This document shows positions 18,152 to 26,576 of a DNA stretch of 64,000 nucleotides, one piece after another. Location of the stretch: positions 102,085 to 166,084 of the forward strand of contig CALEQZ010000032.1 in the NCBI GenBank assembly GCA_937908115.1, read 5' to 3'. Origin of the DNA: an uncultured Alcaligenaceae bacterium. Lineage in GTDB: Bacteria > Pseudomonadota > Gammaproteobacteria > Burkholderiales > Burkholderiaceae_B. The notes under the pieces are model-generated. The model was not told the origin of the DNA. It made no database searches and saw only the letters and a list, made by a program, of their open reading frames with translations. Position 1 is the first letter of the stretch. Each line of letters starts with the position of its first letter. A program made the position numbers and the translations under genes.

Positions 18152-19093
18152 ATGACGCCACCCACGAATTCCACCGCTCCGTTGCGGCACTTCCTGCAGT
18201 TTCGCGATCTTTCCGCGGAAGAGATCCAGTACGTGCTCGCCCGCGCGCGCATCATCAAGGACAAGTTCAAGCGCTACGAGCCGCACATGACCTTGCACGA
18301 TCGCACCCTGGCGATGGTGTTCGAAAAGGCCAGCACCCGCACGCGCGTCTCGTTCGAGGCGGGCATGTACCAGATGGGCGGGTCGGTCATCCACCTGACC
18401 ACCGGAGACTCCCAACTGGGGCGCGCTGAACCGATCGAAGATACCGCGCGAGTGATCTCGCGCATGGTCGACATCGTCATGATCCGCACCTTCGAGCAGA
18501 CCCGCATCGAACGGTTCGCGGCGCACTCGCGCGTGCCGGTGATCAACGGCCTGACCAATGAGTTCCACCCCTGCCAGATCCTGGCCGACATCTTCACCTT
18601 CATCGAACACCGGGGTGACCTGCGCGGCAAGACGGTGGCCTGGATAGGCGATTCCAACAACATGGCCTACACCTGGCTGCAAGCCGCGGAAATGCTGGGC
18701 TTCACGCTGCACGTGTCGTCGCCGCCCGGCTACACCATGGACCCGGCGCGCATCGGCACCCTGCCCGAAGGCGTGCTGCGCCAGTTCGACGATCCCATGC
18801 AGGCTTGCCGCGGCGCCCACCTGGTCACCACCGACGTGTGGACCAGCATGGGCTACGAAGCCGAAAACGAGCAGCGCCGTGCCGCGTTCGCCGACTGGTG
18901 CGTCGACGCGGACATGATGGCCCAGGCCGATCCTGACGCCATCTTCATGCATTGCCTGCCTGCGCACCGAGGCGAAGAGGTCACGGGAGACGTCATCGAC
19001 GGCCCGCAAAGCGTCGTCTGGGACGAGGCCGAAAACCGGCTGCACGTGCAGAAGGCGCTGATGGAATTCCTGCTCCTGGGCCGCTTGGACTGA
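18152..19093 (+). CDS. argF: Ornithine carbamoyltransferase ArgF
   Basis: A 313-residue transcarbamylase that makes citrulline from ornithine and carbamoyl phosphate. The carbamoyl-phosphate motif STRTR is at 61-65, HPCQ follows at about 138, and the ornithine loop with MHCLPAHRGEEV is near the C-terminus. All catalytic motifs are intact and the length is typical. It starts 17 bases after argD; no clear Shine-Dalgarno is visible, so translation may be coupled. Confidence 0.95.
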   Translation: MTPPTNSTAPLRHFLQFRDLSAEEIQYVLARARIIKDKFKRYEPHMTLHDRTLAMVFEKASTRTRVSFEAGMYQMGGSVIHLTTGDSQLGRAEPIEDTARVISRMVDIVMIRTFEQTRIERFAAHSRVPVINGLTNEFHPCQILADIFTFIEHRGDLRGKTVAWIGDSNNMAYTWLQAAEMLGFTLHVSSPPGYTMDPARIGTLPEGVLRQFDDPMQACRGAHLVTTDVWTSMGYEAENEQRRAAFADWCVDADMMAQADPDAIFMHCLPAHRGEEVTGDVIDGPQSVVWDEAENRLHVQKALMEFLLLGRLD

Positions 19094-19191
19094 CTGCGGG
19101 CGCGGCACACCGCCGCCCTGCCCTGGCCTGTCAAGCGGCTGTGCCCGGCCAAGCGCCTGCGGGTGCAGCCAGGCGGGCGCTGGCCGGCCGG

Positions 19192-19635
19192 TCAGCGGCG
19201 CGACTCGAAGTAGCGCTTGAGCGCATCGAACGCCGCCTGGAATACCTGGTTGGCGATGAATTGCTTGAGTTCGGCTTCGCGCTCAGGCGCGCACTCGAAG
19301 CTGGCCTCCCACTCGACGAAGGTCCGGTTGCCGTCGGTCACCGGGATGAGGCGAAACGTCGCCACATAGCCGCTCACGCCCATGGGGCTTTCCAGTATCG
19401 AATAGGTGCAGGTGTAGTCGTAGTCCGACAACGCCAGCAACCGCTCGCGTATCAGGCCGCCGTCGCGGGTGTGGAAGTGGCGCACGCAGCCGATTTGGTC
19501 CGAGGGCAAGTCCTGCTCGATGCGCGAGTCGGCGATCAGCGGATGCCACTCGGGCATGCCGTTGAAATCACGCATGCGCCGCCAGACCGCCTCGGCCGGC
19601 GCGTCGATGACGCTGGATACGTAGACCTGTGCCAT
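19192..19635 (-). CDS. SRPBCC family protein
   Basis: A 147-residue START/Bet v1-like (SRPBCC) fold protein, probably with a hydrophobic ligand cavity. It opens MAQVYVSSVIDAPAEAVW, a typical polyketide-cyclase-type beginning; FNGMPEWHP and the C-terminal helix FQAAFDALKRYFE fit the family. Start set at 19635, 4 bases after the flotillin stop; the longer frame has no family similarity. It is the last gene of the long leftward unit. The ligand is unknown. Confidence 0.82.
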   Translation of the reverse strand: MAQVYVSSVIDAPAEAVWRRMRDFNGMPEWHPLIADSRIEQDLPSDQIGCVRHFHTRDGGLIRERLLALSDYDYTCTYSILESPMGVSGYVATFRLIPVTDGNRTFVEWEASFECAPEREAELKQFIANQVFQAAFDALKRYFESRR

Positions 19636-19639
19636 CGCC

Positions 19640-21331
19640 CTATTGCTCCGGCCGTTCCTTGCCTGCCTCGCGCCCGTCATCGCCGAGCACGCCCGAGGCC
19701 AGCTTGCCGATGTCCCCGCCATTGAGGCCCACCTCACGCAGCAGGTGGTCGACCAGCGGCGCCTGGGCGCGGTAGCGCAGCGCCGAATTGACGACCGAGT
19801 CGGCCAGGCCCTGCTGGCCCGGACCGTCGCCGCCGCCTGCGGACATCCCGCCCAGCCCGTCGACGTGAAGGATGCGTATGCCTTCGATGCGCTCCATCGG
19901 CCGCACCGACTCGCGGATGATGCCGTCGAGCTTGTCCAGCAGCTTCATGCGCATGGCCGACAGGCGTGCATCGGGCGTGAGCACGTTGGACGCCTCGTTC
20001 ATCTGGCGCATGCCCTCGGCCTCGATCTCGTAATGGACGCGGCTGGCTTCGGCGCGGATGCGCTGCGCATCGGCCTCGGCCTGGGCCTGAGCGCGCAGCG
20101 CCTCGCCGCGGTCGACGCTGGCGGCCTTTTCCGCCTCGGCAGCCAGGCGCAGGCGCAGGCCCTCGCGCTCGGCCTCCTGGGCGGCGGCAATGAGTTCGAT
20201 CTGCTTGCGCCGCTGCGCGACCTCGACTTCGCGCGCGGTAAAGACGCTTTCCTCGGCGGCAACGGCCTCGGCGCGCGCCGCATCGGCCTCGGCCTGGGCG
20301 CGGGATTGCTCGCGCGATTGCCGCGCGATAGCGATGGCCCGCTGCTGCTCGGCCAGCTCCAGTTCCTTGCGGCGCTCGATCTCGGCCGCCTGCAGCTCGC
20401 GCTCCTTGGCGATGCGATCCGTTTCCAGGGCCTGCTCGGCACGGATGCGGGCCTGTTCGATGGCCTGGCGCGCGGCGATCTGCGCCTGCTCGGCGTCGCG
20501 CTCGCGCTCGGCCTGTTCGCGGGCCAGTGCCGCACGCTGCTCGGCACGCGCGATTTCCAGCTCCCGTTGCTGGGCCAGCCGCGCGTGCTCGGCCTCGCGG
20601 TCGATCGACAGCGACAGCTTCTCGGCTTCGAGGTTCTTGTGGCGGATGGCAATCAGCGTGTCCTGCTCGATGTCGTTGCGCTGCTTCTTGCGCTGCTCGA
20701 TCTGTTCGGTCAGGCGAGTCAGGCCCTCGGCGTCGAAGGCGTTGCTGGGATTGAAGAACTCCATCGCCGTCTGGTCCAGGCCGGTCAGCGATGCCGACTC
20801 CAGCTCCAAGCCGTTCTTGAGCAGGTCTTCGGCCACGGCAGCACGCACGCGGCGGATGTATTCGCCGCGCTTTTCGTGCATCTCCACCATGGTCATCTCT
20901 GCCGCCACGGTGCGCAGTGCGTCGACGAATTTACCTTCGACCAATTCCTTGAGCTTTTCCGGCTCGAGCGTGCGCAGGCCCAACGTCTGGGCCGCCGCGG
21001 CCACCGCCTCGGGCGAGGCCTGTACGCGCACGTAGAACTCGGCCATGACGTCCACGCGCATGCGGTCGCGGGTGATCACGGCGCGGTCGCGCCCGCGCGC
21101 CACCTCCAGCCGCAGCGTATTCATGTTGACGGGAATGACGTCGTGGACGATGGGCAGCACGAAAGCGCCGCCGTCCAGGACGACCCGCTGTCCACCCAGG
21201 CCGGTGCGCACGAACGCCCGCTCCTTGGACGCGCGCAGGTATAGCCAATGCATCAGCCAAGCCCCCAGCGCGACCAAGATGGCCAGCGCCAGCAAGCCCA
21301 GCAGGAACATACCGAATTGCGAACCCGACAT
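19640..21331 (-). CDS. Flotillin/YqiK-like SPFH membrane protein
   Basis: A 563-residue SPFH protein. One N-terminal membrane helix (about 7-32) is followed by an SPFH/band-7 domain (about 35-230) and a very long Ala/Glu/Arg-rich coiled coil (about 220-440, with AEQ/REQ heptads), then a Gly-rich C-terminal region. This is the flotillin (FloT/YqiK) arrangement: oligomeric scaffolds of membrane microdomains. AGGAGA stands before the ATG, overlapping the stop of the upstream TIM-barrel gene (gap 11 bases); the SRPBCC gene follows after 4 bases. It may belong to the ABC-importer unit or merely be co-transcribed. Confidence 0.88.
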   Translation of the reverse strand: MSGSQFGMFLLGLLALAILVALGAWLMHWLYLRASKERAFVRTGLGGQRVVLDGGAFVLPIVHDVIPVNMNTLRLEVARGRDRAVITRDRMRVDVMAEFYVRVQASPEAVAAAAQTLGLRTLEPEKLKELVEGKFVDALRTVAAEMTMVEMHEKRGEYIRRVRAAVAEDLLKNGLELESASLTGLDQTAMEFFNPSNAFDAEGLTRLTEQIEQRKKQRNDIEQDTLIAIRHKNLEAEKLSLSIDREAEHARLAQQRELEIARAEQRAALAREQAERERDAEQAQIAARQAIEQARIRAEQALETDRIAKERELQAAEIERRKELELAEQQRAIAIARQSREQSRAQAEADAARAEAVAAEESVFTAREVEVAQRRKQIELIAAAQEAEREGLRLRLAAEAEKAASVDRGEALRAQAQAEADAQRIRAEASRVHYEIEAEGMRQMNEASNVLTPDARLSAMRMKLLDKLDGIIRESVRPMERIEGIRILHVDGLGGMSAGGGDGPGQQGLADSVVNSALRYRAQAPLVDHLLREVGLNGGDIGKLASGVLGDDGREAGKERPEQ

Positions 21332-21342
21332 GGCAGGTCTCC

Positions 21343-22173
21343 TTAGCGTGTAATTTGCTTGAAGCGGCGCGTGGTCTCGGTCAGCGCCACTTCAGTGGGC
21401 AGGCGCTCCATGCTGGAGGCGCCGTAGAAACCGTGGCATTGCGGACAGTTGCGCAGGATGTAGGCGGCGTCTTCGGGCGTGGCCACCGGTCCGCCGTGGC
21501 ACAGCACGATGACGCCCGGGTTCTCCGCGAGCGCCGCCGCCGACCAGGCATTGACCGCCTGCACGCATTGGTCCAACGTCAGCGCCGTTTCCGCCCCTAT
21601 CGTTCCGCCCGTGGTCAGGCCCAGGTGGCAGACGATGATGTCGGCGCCCGCCCGCGTCATCGCAATGGCATCGGCCTCGCTGAACACGTACGGCGTGGTC
21701 AGCAGGTCCAGTTCCGCGGCCTGGCGGATCATCTCGACTTCCAGGCCGTAGCCCATGCCGGTCTCTTCCAGGTTGGCGCGGAAAGTGCCGTCGATCAGCC
21801 CCACCGTGGGAAAGTTCTGCACGCCGGAAAAGCCTGTGTCGGCCACCCGCTGCAGGAAGCGGCGCGGCTCAATGAAGGGATCGGTGCCGTTGACGCCGGC
21901 CAGCACGGGCGTATGCCGCACCACAGGCAGCACTTCGCGGGCCATGTCCATGACGATCTCGTTGGCGTTGCCGTAGGCCAGCAACCCGGCCAGCGAGCCA
22001 CGCCCGGCCATGCGGTAGCGGCCCGAGTTGTAGATGACGATCAAATCGATGCCGCCGGCTTCCTCGCACTTGGCCGACAGGCCGGTGCCGGCGCCGCCCC
22101 CTATGATGGGCTCGCCGCGCGCGATCATGCCGCGGAATTTTTCCAATATGTCCTTGCGGGCGATGCGAGGCAT
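21343..22173 (-). CDS. Tm-1 C-domain-like TIM-barrel protein (PEP hydrolase family)
   Basis: A 276-residue TIM-barrel protein of the family often labelled phosphoenolpyruvate hydrolase-like, homologous to the C-terminal half of the plant Tm-1 protein. Marks: ILEKFRGMIARGEPIIGGGAGTGLSAK at the start, DLIVIYNSGRYRMAGRGSLAGLL, VLAGVNGTDPF, and CHGGPVATPEDA near the end. Start chosen at 22173. It ends 16 bases after the fused ABC/UPF0261 gene, whose C-terminal domain is the other half of Tm-1. Enzymatic role unknown. Confidence 0.85.
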   Translation of the reverse strand: MPRIARKDILEKFRGMIARGEPIIGGGAGTGLSAKCEEAGGIDLIVIYNSGRYRMAGRGSLAGLLAYGNANEIVMDMAREVLPVVRHTPVLAGVNGTDPFIEPRRFLQRVADTGFSGVQNFPTVGLIDGTFRANLEETGMGYGLEVEMIRQAAELDLLTTPYVFSEADAIAMTRAGADIIVCHLGLTTGGTIGAETALTLDQCVQAVNAWSAAALAENPGVIVLCHGGPVATPEDAAYILRNCPQCHGFYGASSMERLPTEVALTETTRRFKQITR

Positions 22174-22189
22174 GTGCGTTCCCCTTCCC

Positions 22190-24478
22190 TTAGGTTCTGA
22201 TCCGAGCACCGCCGGCTGCGGCCATCGCCTCGTGCAAGGCGGCCACCAGCGCGTCGGCGAACTCGGGCGCATTGATGTTGAAAGGCAACCGCTGCAGGCG
22301 GCGCTGCGCGGTGGGTACGAAGTGGCGCTCGATGGCGTCGAACAGCGCCGCGTCGGCCTGGGGATCCCAGAAAGGCTGGCCCGGCGCGTCCAGCAACGAG
22401 ACGCCGCCTTCGGGAATCAAAAAGCGCACCGGACCGGTCATACGGTTGAGCTTGCCGGCGATGAACTCGCCGATGCGCGCGCATTCCTGTGGTGTGGTGC
22501 GCATCAGCGTCACGTTGGCATTGTGGCGGTACAGGTTGCGCGAGCGGAAGGCTTCGGGAACCGTGTCCATGGCATGGAAATTGACCATGTCGAGCGCGCC
22601 GCACGACCCCACGTAAGGCAGCCCCGACGCGATCACCGCATCCATGCGCTGCGGTCCGGCCGAGAACACACCCCCGACGACCTCGTCGGCGATCTCGGTG
22701 GTCGAGACGTCGACCACCGCTGCCAACAGCCCCGATTCGACCAGCTTTTCCATCGACTGCCCGCCCGTGCCCGTGGCGTGGAAGATCAGGCAGTCGTACT
22801 GCGACTCCAGGGCCCGGGCCACGGCCTGCACGCACGGCGTGGTCACCCCGAACATGGTCATGCCGATGGCCGGCTTGTTGTCGCTGCGCGGCGCGGGCTC
22901 GTGCATCAGCATGCCCGCCAGCGCGTGCGCCGCATTGCCCAGCACGCGCGCGCTGATGCGGTTGATGCCCGAGACGTCGGTCACCGAGTACATCATGCAT
23001 ACGTCGCTCGGGCCCACGTAGGGCTTGATATTGCCCGAGGCGACGGTGGAAACCATGATCTTTGGCACGCCCACGGGCAGCGCACGCATGGCGCGCGTGG
23101 CCAACGCCGTGCCGCCCGAGCCGCCCGCGCTGATGATGCCGCCCAGGTCGCGGCGCGATAGCACGAAGCGTTCCAGGGCGATTGCCATGGCCGTGACCGC
23201 CGAGCCGCGGTCGCCCGTGAAAACGGCCGCTTCGCCGTCCGGGTGATGCCGCGCCACGTCGCGCGGCGAGACCATGGCGCTGGAGGCTGCACCGGAGGTC
23301 GACACATCGACGGTGACCGTGCGCACCCCCAGGCGCTGCAGGCAGTCGCGCAAATAGTTCAGGTCGCGCGCCTTGGTATCGAAGGTGCCAACGACGTAGG
23401 CCGCCCGGTCGGCGCTGGCCGATACGGGATACGCAAAGCCCGCGGCCGCAGCCGGATCGGCCGTCGCCGCCGGGCGCCCTGCCGCCGTTTTCCCGTCGCC
23501 TGCCGCGCGGGCGGCCGGCGCGAACGCATCGCCCGGCTCTGGCGCCGCCCCCCAGCGCGTGGGACGCTGGTCCGTCACGACGTCGGCCAACGGTTGGCCG
23601 CCGCCGGCACGCCGCACGGTCATGACCCGCACTTCCGGCACCGCGGCCCCGGCTGCGGTCGCCGGCGCCGTGCCAGCCTCCGGTTGCGGCGGCTGGGCTG
23701 GTGCCGCCTCGCCCGACTGGCGCACGCCCAGCAGCCGCTGCTGCAAGGCCACGTCGGCGGCAAGTCCCGATGCCGGCAGCACGTGTGCCACCCGGCCGTT
23801 GACCATGACGGCCACGGTGTCGGCGACGTCGATGGCTACGCCCAGGTTCTGCTCGACCAGCAGCACGGCGATCGTGCCCTCGGCGGCCAGCGTCTTGAGC
23901 ATGGCTGCCACCTGCCCGACGATGACCGGCGCCAGGCCTTCGGTCGGCTCGTCCATCACCAGCAGGCGCGGATTGAACAGCAGCGCCCGCGCGATCGCCA
24001 GCATTTGCTGCTCGCCGCCCGACAGCTGGGCGCCGCCGTTGTGCTTGCGCTCGGCCAGGCGCGGAAACACCTGGTAAACACGATCCACCGTCCAGTCGCC
24101 GCGACGCGCCGTCACGCTGGCCAGGCGCAGGTGCTCGTCGACCGACAGCGACGGCCAGACGCGGCGCCCCTGGGGCACGTAGGCGATGCCCAGTTCGGTG
24201 ATGCGGTGCGGCGGCAGGCCCAGGATGTCGCGGCCCTCGAAAACGATGCGCCCGCGCGCCGGAATCAGGCCGGTCAGCGCATTGCACAGCGTGGTCTTGC
24301 CCATGCCATTGCGGCCCACCACCGCAAGCACCCCGCCGGCCAGCGACAGCGACACGCCCTGCAAGGCGTGCGCACTGCCGTAGTACACGTCCAGGTTCTC
24401 TATCGACAGCAGGGGTGTTTGGCCGGCGGCCGCGCCAGCCCCGCGCGGCATGGCCAGGCCGGAAGGTTCAGCCGCCAT
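22190..24478 (-). CDS. Fusion of LivF-type ABC ATPase and Tm-1-like UPF0261 domain
   Basis: A 762-residue two-part protein. Residues about 22-250 form a LivF-type ABC ATPase with Walker A GRNGMGKTT (55-63), signature QLSGGEQQ (151-158), Walker B LLVMDEPTEG (172-181) and the switch region LLVEQN. Residues about 254-355 are a Pro/Ala-rich linker. From about 358 to the end is a Tm-1/UPF0261 domain (YVVGTFDTKARDLNYL, VDVSTSG, SAGGSGGTALATRAM, and later FHATGTGG). Start ATG 24478 overlaps the LivG gene by 11 bases. The ATPase would energise the importer encoded alongside; why a Tm-1 domain is attached is unknown. A sequencing or assembly fusion is unlikely because the linker is open and GC-typical. 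Confidence 0.88.
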   Translation of the reverse strand: MAAEPSGLAMPRGAGAAAGQTPLLSIENLDVYYGSAHALQGVSLSLAGGVLAVVGRNGMGKTTLCNALTGLIPARGRIVFEGRDILGLPPHRITELGIAYVPQGRRVWPSLSVDEHLRLASVTARRGDWTVDRVYQVFPRLAERKHNGGAQLSGGEQQMLAIARALLFNPRLLVMDEPTEGLAPVIVGQVAAMLKTLAAEGTIAVLLVEQNLGVAIDVADTVAVMVNGRVAHVLPASGLAADVALQQRLLGVRQSGEAAPAQPPQPEAGTAPATAAGAAVPEVRVMTVRRAGGGQPLADVVTDQRPTRWGAAPEPGDAFAPAARAAGDGKTAAGRPAATADPAAAAGFAYPVSASADRAAYVVGTFDTKARDLNYLRDCLQRLGVRTVTVDVSTSGAASSAMVSPRDVARHHPDGEAAVFTGDRGSAVTAMAIALERFVLSRRDLGGIISAGGSGGTALATRAMRALPVGVPKIMVSTVASGNIKPYVGPSDVCMMYSVTDVSGINRISARVLGNAAHALAGMLMHEPAPRSDNKPAIGMTMFGVTTPCVQAVARALESQYDCLIFHATGTGGQSMEKLVESGLLAAVVDVSTTEIADEVVGGVFSAGPQRMDAVIASGLPYVGSCGALDMVNFHAMDTVPEAFRSRNLYRHNANVTLMRTTPQECARIGEFIAGKLNRMTGPVRFLIPEGGVSLLDAPGQPFWDPQADAALFDAIERHFVPTAQRRLQRLPFNINAPEFADALVAALHEAMAAAGGARIRT

Positions 24479-25280
24479 GGCCGTGCCCTCCCATGTAGAT
24501 CGCCTGCACTTCGGCGTCGGATTCGATCTGCGACGGCGTGCCGTGCTTGAGCACGCGCCCGTTGTGCATGACGGTGACCTGCTCGACGACCGACAGCGCG
24601 ATCTCAAGGTCGTGTTCGATGATGACGTAGGCAATGTGCGCCGGCAGCGCCCGCAGCAAGGCCACGAGTTCGCGCCGCTCGGCCGGCGACAGGCCCGCGG
24701 CGGGCTCGTCGAATAGGATGAGCCGGGGCGAGCCCGCCAATGCCATGCCGATTTCCAGCTGACGCTGCTGCCCGTGCGAGAGCAGCGCCACCGGCCGGTC
24801 GGCCAGGTGCGACAGCCGGGCATGCTCGAGCAGCTCGTCGGCCGCGCGCAGCGACGCATCGCCCGTGCCAGGGCGCAGCAGGCTGAACCGCCCGCGCGCC
24901 ACGCCGCGCACGGCCAGGAACAGATTCTCGCGCACCGTCAGGTCGCGCAGCAGCAGCGACGACTGGTAGGTGCGGCGCAGCCCGCGGCGGATGCGCTCCC
25001 AGGGCGGCAGCTGCGTGACGTCCTCGCCAAAAAGCAGCACCCGGCCCGAGGTGGGCAGGAAGTCGCCGGTAATGACATTGAACAGCGACGTCTTGCCCGC
25101 CCCGTTGGACCCCAGCACCGCGTGGCGGCGCCCGGCTGGCACCGAAAACGACACGGAATCGATCGCCCGCAGCGCGCCGAAGCTGCGCGACACCTCGTGC
25201 AGCTCCAGCGCGTTGCCGGACGAGAATCCCGTGGCCAGGCGCGGCGCGGCCTGGCCGCTTTGCTGCGCGGACTCGAGCAT
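24468..25280 (-). CDS. LivG-type ABC transporter ATPase
   Basis: A 270-residue branched-chain-type importer ATPase. Walker A is GSNGAGKTS, the signature region LLSHGQQRQLE (the LSHG form seen in LivG) and Walker B LILFDEPAAGLSP, with H-loop IEHD. Start at 25280 gives a TAATG overlap with the substrate-binding protein gene; an ATG at 25289 would add three residues. It pairs with the LivF-like half of the next gene, and with LivM and LivH permeases upstream. Confidence 0.92.
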   Translation of the reverse strand: MLESAQQSGQAAPRLATGFSSGNALELHEVSRSFGALRAIDSVSFSVPAGRRHAVLGSNGAGKTSLFNVITGDFLPTSGRVLLFGEDVTQLPPWERIRRGLRRTYQSSLLLRDLTVRENLFLAVRGVARGRFSLLRPGTGDASLRAADELLEHARLSHLADRPVALLSHGQQRQLEIGMALAGSPRLILFDEPAAGLSPAERRELVALLRALPAHIAYVIIEHDLEIALSVVEQVTVMHNGRVLKHGTPSQIESDAEVQAIYMGGHGHGG

Positions 25281-26536
25281 TACTTGCACTCAGGGTTGGT
25301 GCGCGTGCCCACGCCCATCTTCATGAACTCGTCGCGCGTCATGCCCAGGTACTGGTTGACGTTGGGCACGACCTTGACGAACTTGTTGTAGAAGCTGCCG
25401 TCGTCGTTGCGCGCCACTTCGGTCAGGAAGATGTTGGCGATGGCGTTGCGGTTTTCGTCCAGGCGCACGTCGCCGGTCGGCGTCTTGACCGTCATCGTCG
25501 ACAGCTGCTGGCGCAGCTTGGCGTGGTTGTCCGACAGGTCGCCGCCGACCGCATCCAGGCCGTCGAGCAGGGCCTTGGTATTGACGTAGTAGGCGTGGGC
25601 AAAGAGCGACGGGCTGGGCAGGCCGTCCTTGAACGTGTCGCGATAGGCCTGCACGAAGGCCTTCCACGCGGGGTCGTCATAGTTGTCGGCGATGGGGCCA
25701 GCCGAAGGCGTGCCAAGCAATGCGTCGCGGCGCTTGCCCTTGTAGCCGAGCACCGACTGGTCGATGGTGATCGATCCCGCGATCAGCGGCTTGTCGCCGC
25801 CGGCCTGCTCGTACTGGGAAAAGAAGTTCACCGCATCCGAGCCACCCAGCGCCACGTAGATGGCATCGATGTCGTCAGGCAGTCGCGCGATGACCGAGGA
25901 ATAGTCCTTGGTGCCCAGCGGCACCCAGTGCTTGTCCACGACCTTGCCGCCGGCCCGGCAGAACTCCACCATGAAGCCCTGCAGCAGCGAGTACGGAAAG
26001 GAATAATCCTCGGCCACCGACACCACCCGCTTGTAGCCCTTGACGTTGTAGGCGTAGTCGCCCAGCCCATACTGCCATTGGGCGCCGTCGGTCGAGAAGC
26101 GGAAGAAGTTCGGCGCCGGATCGACCATGGTGGTCTCCTGCGCGGCCGACGAGCCGTTGACGAAAGTCACGTGCGGCTGGGACTTGGCGTAGTTCTTGAC
26201 CGCGATGCCTTCCGAACCCGACAGCGGGCCGATCAGCAGCTCCACCTTGTCCTGCTCGACCAGCTTGCGCGCGGCCGCCACCGCGGTATCCGGGTTGCCA
26301 TTGGAAGAGGCCTTAATGATTTCGATCTTGCGTCCGGCGATCTCTCCGCCGCGCTCCTTGACCGCGAGCTCGACGCCGCGCATGCCGTCCTGTCCGGGCA
26401 CGGCAAAGGGGCCTTCGAGCGTGGCCAGCGCACCGATGCGCAGGGTTTGCTGGGCCGCCGCCTGTCCGGCCAGGCCGGCTGAGAGCGCAACCACGGCCAT
26501 CAGGGCCGGGATCCTGCCTGGGTTGAAGTGGGTCAT
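25280..26536 (-). CDS. LivK-type periplasmic substrate-binding protein
   Basis: A 418-residue type I periplasmic binding protein (Leu/Ile/Val-binding family). Signal peptide: hydrophobic segment ending GQAAAQ, about residue 29. Family marks: RIGALATLEGPFAVPGQDGMRG, then KLVEQDKVELLIGPLSG. Start ATG 26536 was chosen because AGGAGA is 7 bases upstream; the longer form from 26560 lacks a site. Ligands in this family include amides, aromatic acids and amino acids; the adjacent amidohydrolase and alpha/beta hydrolase point away from simple amino acid uptake. Confidence 0.9.
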   Translation of the reverse strand: MTHFNPGRIPALMAVVALSAGLAGQAAAQQTLRIGALATLEGPFAVPGQDGMRGVELAVKERGGEIAGRKIEIIKASSNGNPDTAVAAARKLVEQDKVELLIGPLSGSEGIAVKNYAKSQPHVTFVNGSSAAQETTMVDPAPNFFRFSTDGAQWQYGLGDYAYNVKGYKRVVSVAEDYSFPYSLLQGFMVEFCRAGGKVVDKHWVPLGTKDYSSVIARLPDDIDAIYVALGGSDAVNFFSQYEQAGGDKPLIAGSITIDQSVLGYKGKRRDALLGTPSAGPIADNYDDPAWKAFVQAYRDTFKDGLPSPSLFAHAYYVNTKALLDGLDAVGGDLSDNHAKLRQQLSTMTVKTPTGDVRLDENRNAIANIFLTEVARNDDGSFYNKFVKVVPNVNQYLGMTRDEFMKMGVGTRTNPECK

Positions 26537-26576
26537 TGCCTGTCTCCTGGATATCGTCATGCGTGTCCGCCCCCCG

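Noticed and set aside
19643..21244. 533-residue frame opposite the flotillin gene
   Set aside because: Mirror of a long coiled-coil gene; low-complexity Leu/Ala/Arg/Gly with no homology features.
22034..24550. Long + strand frames opposite the LivF-Tm-1 fusion
   Set aside because: Antisense shadows of GC-rich coding sequence; they disagree with the clear ABC and Tm-1 motifs on the - strand.
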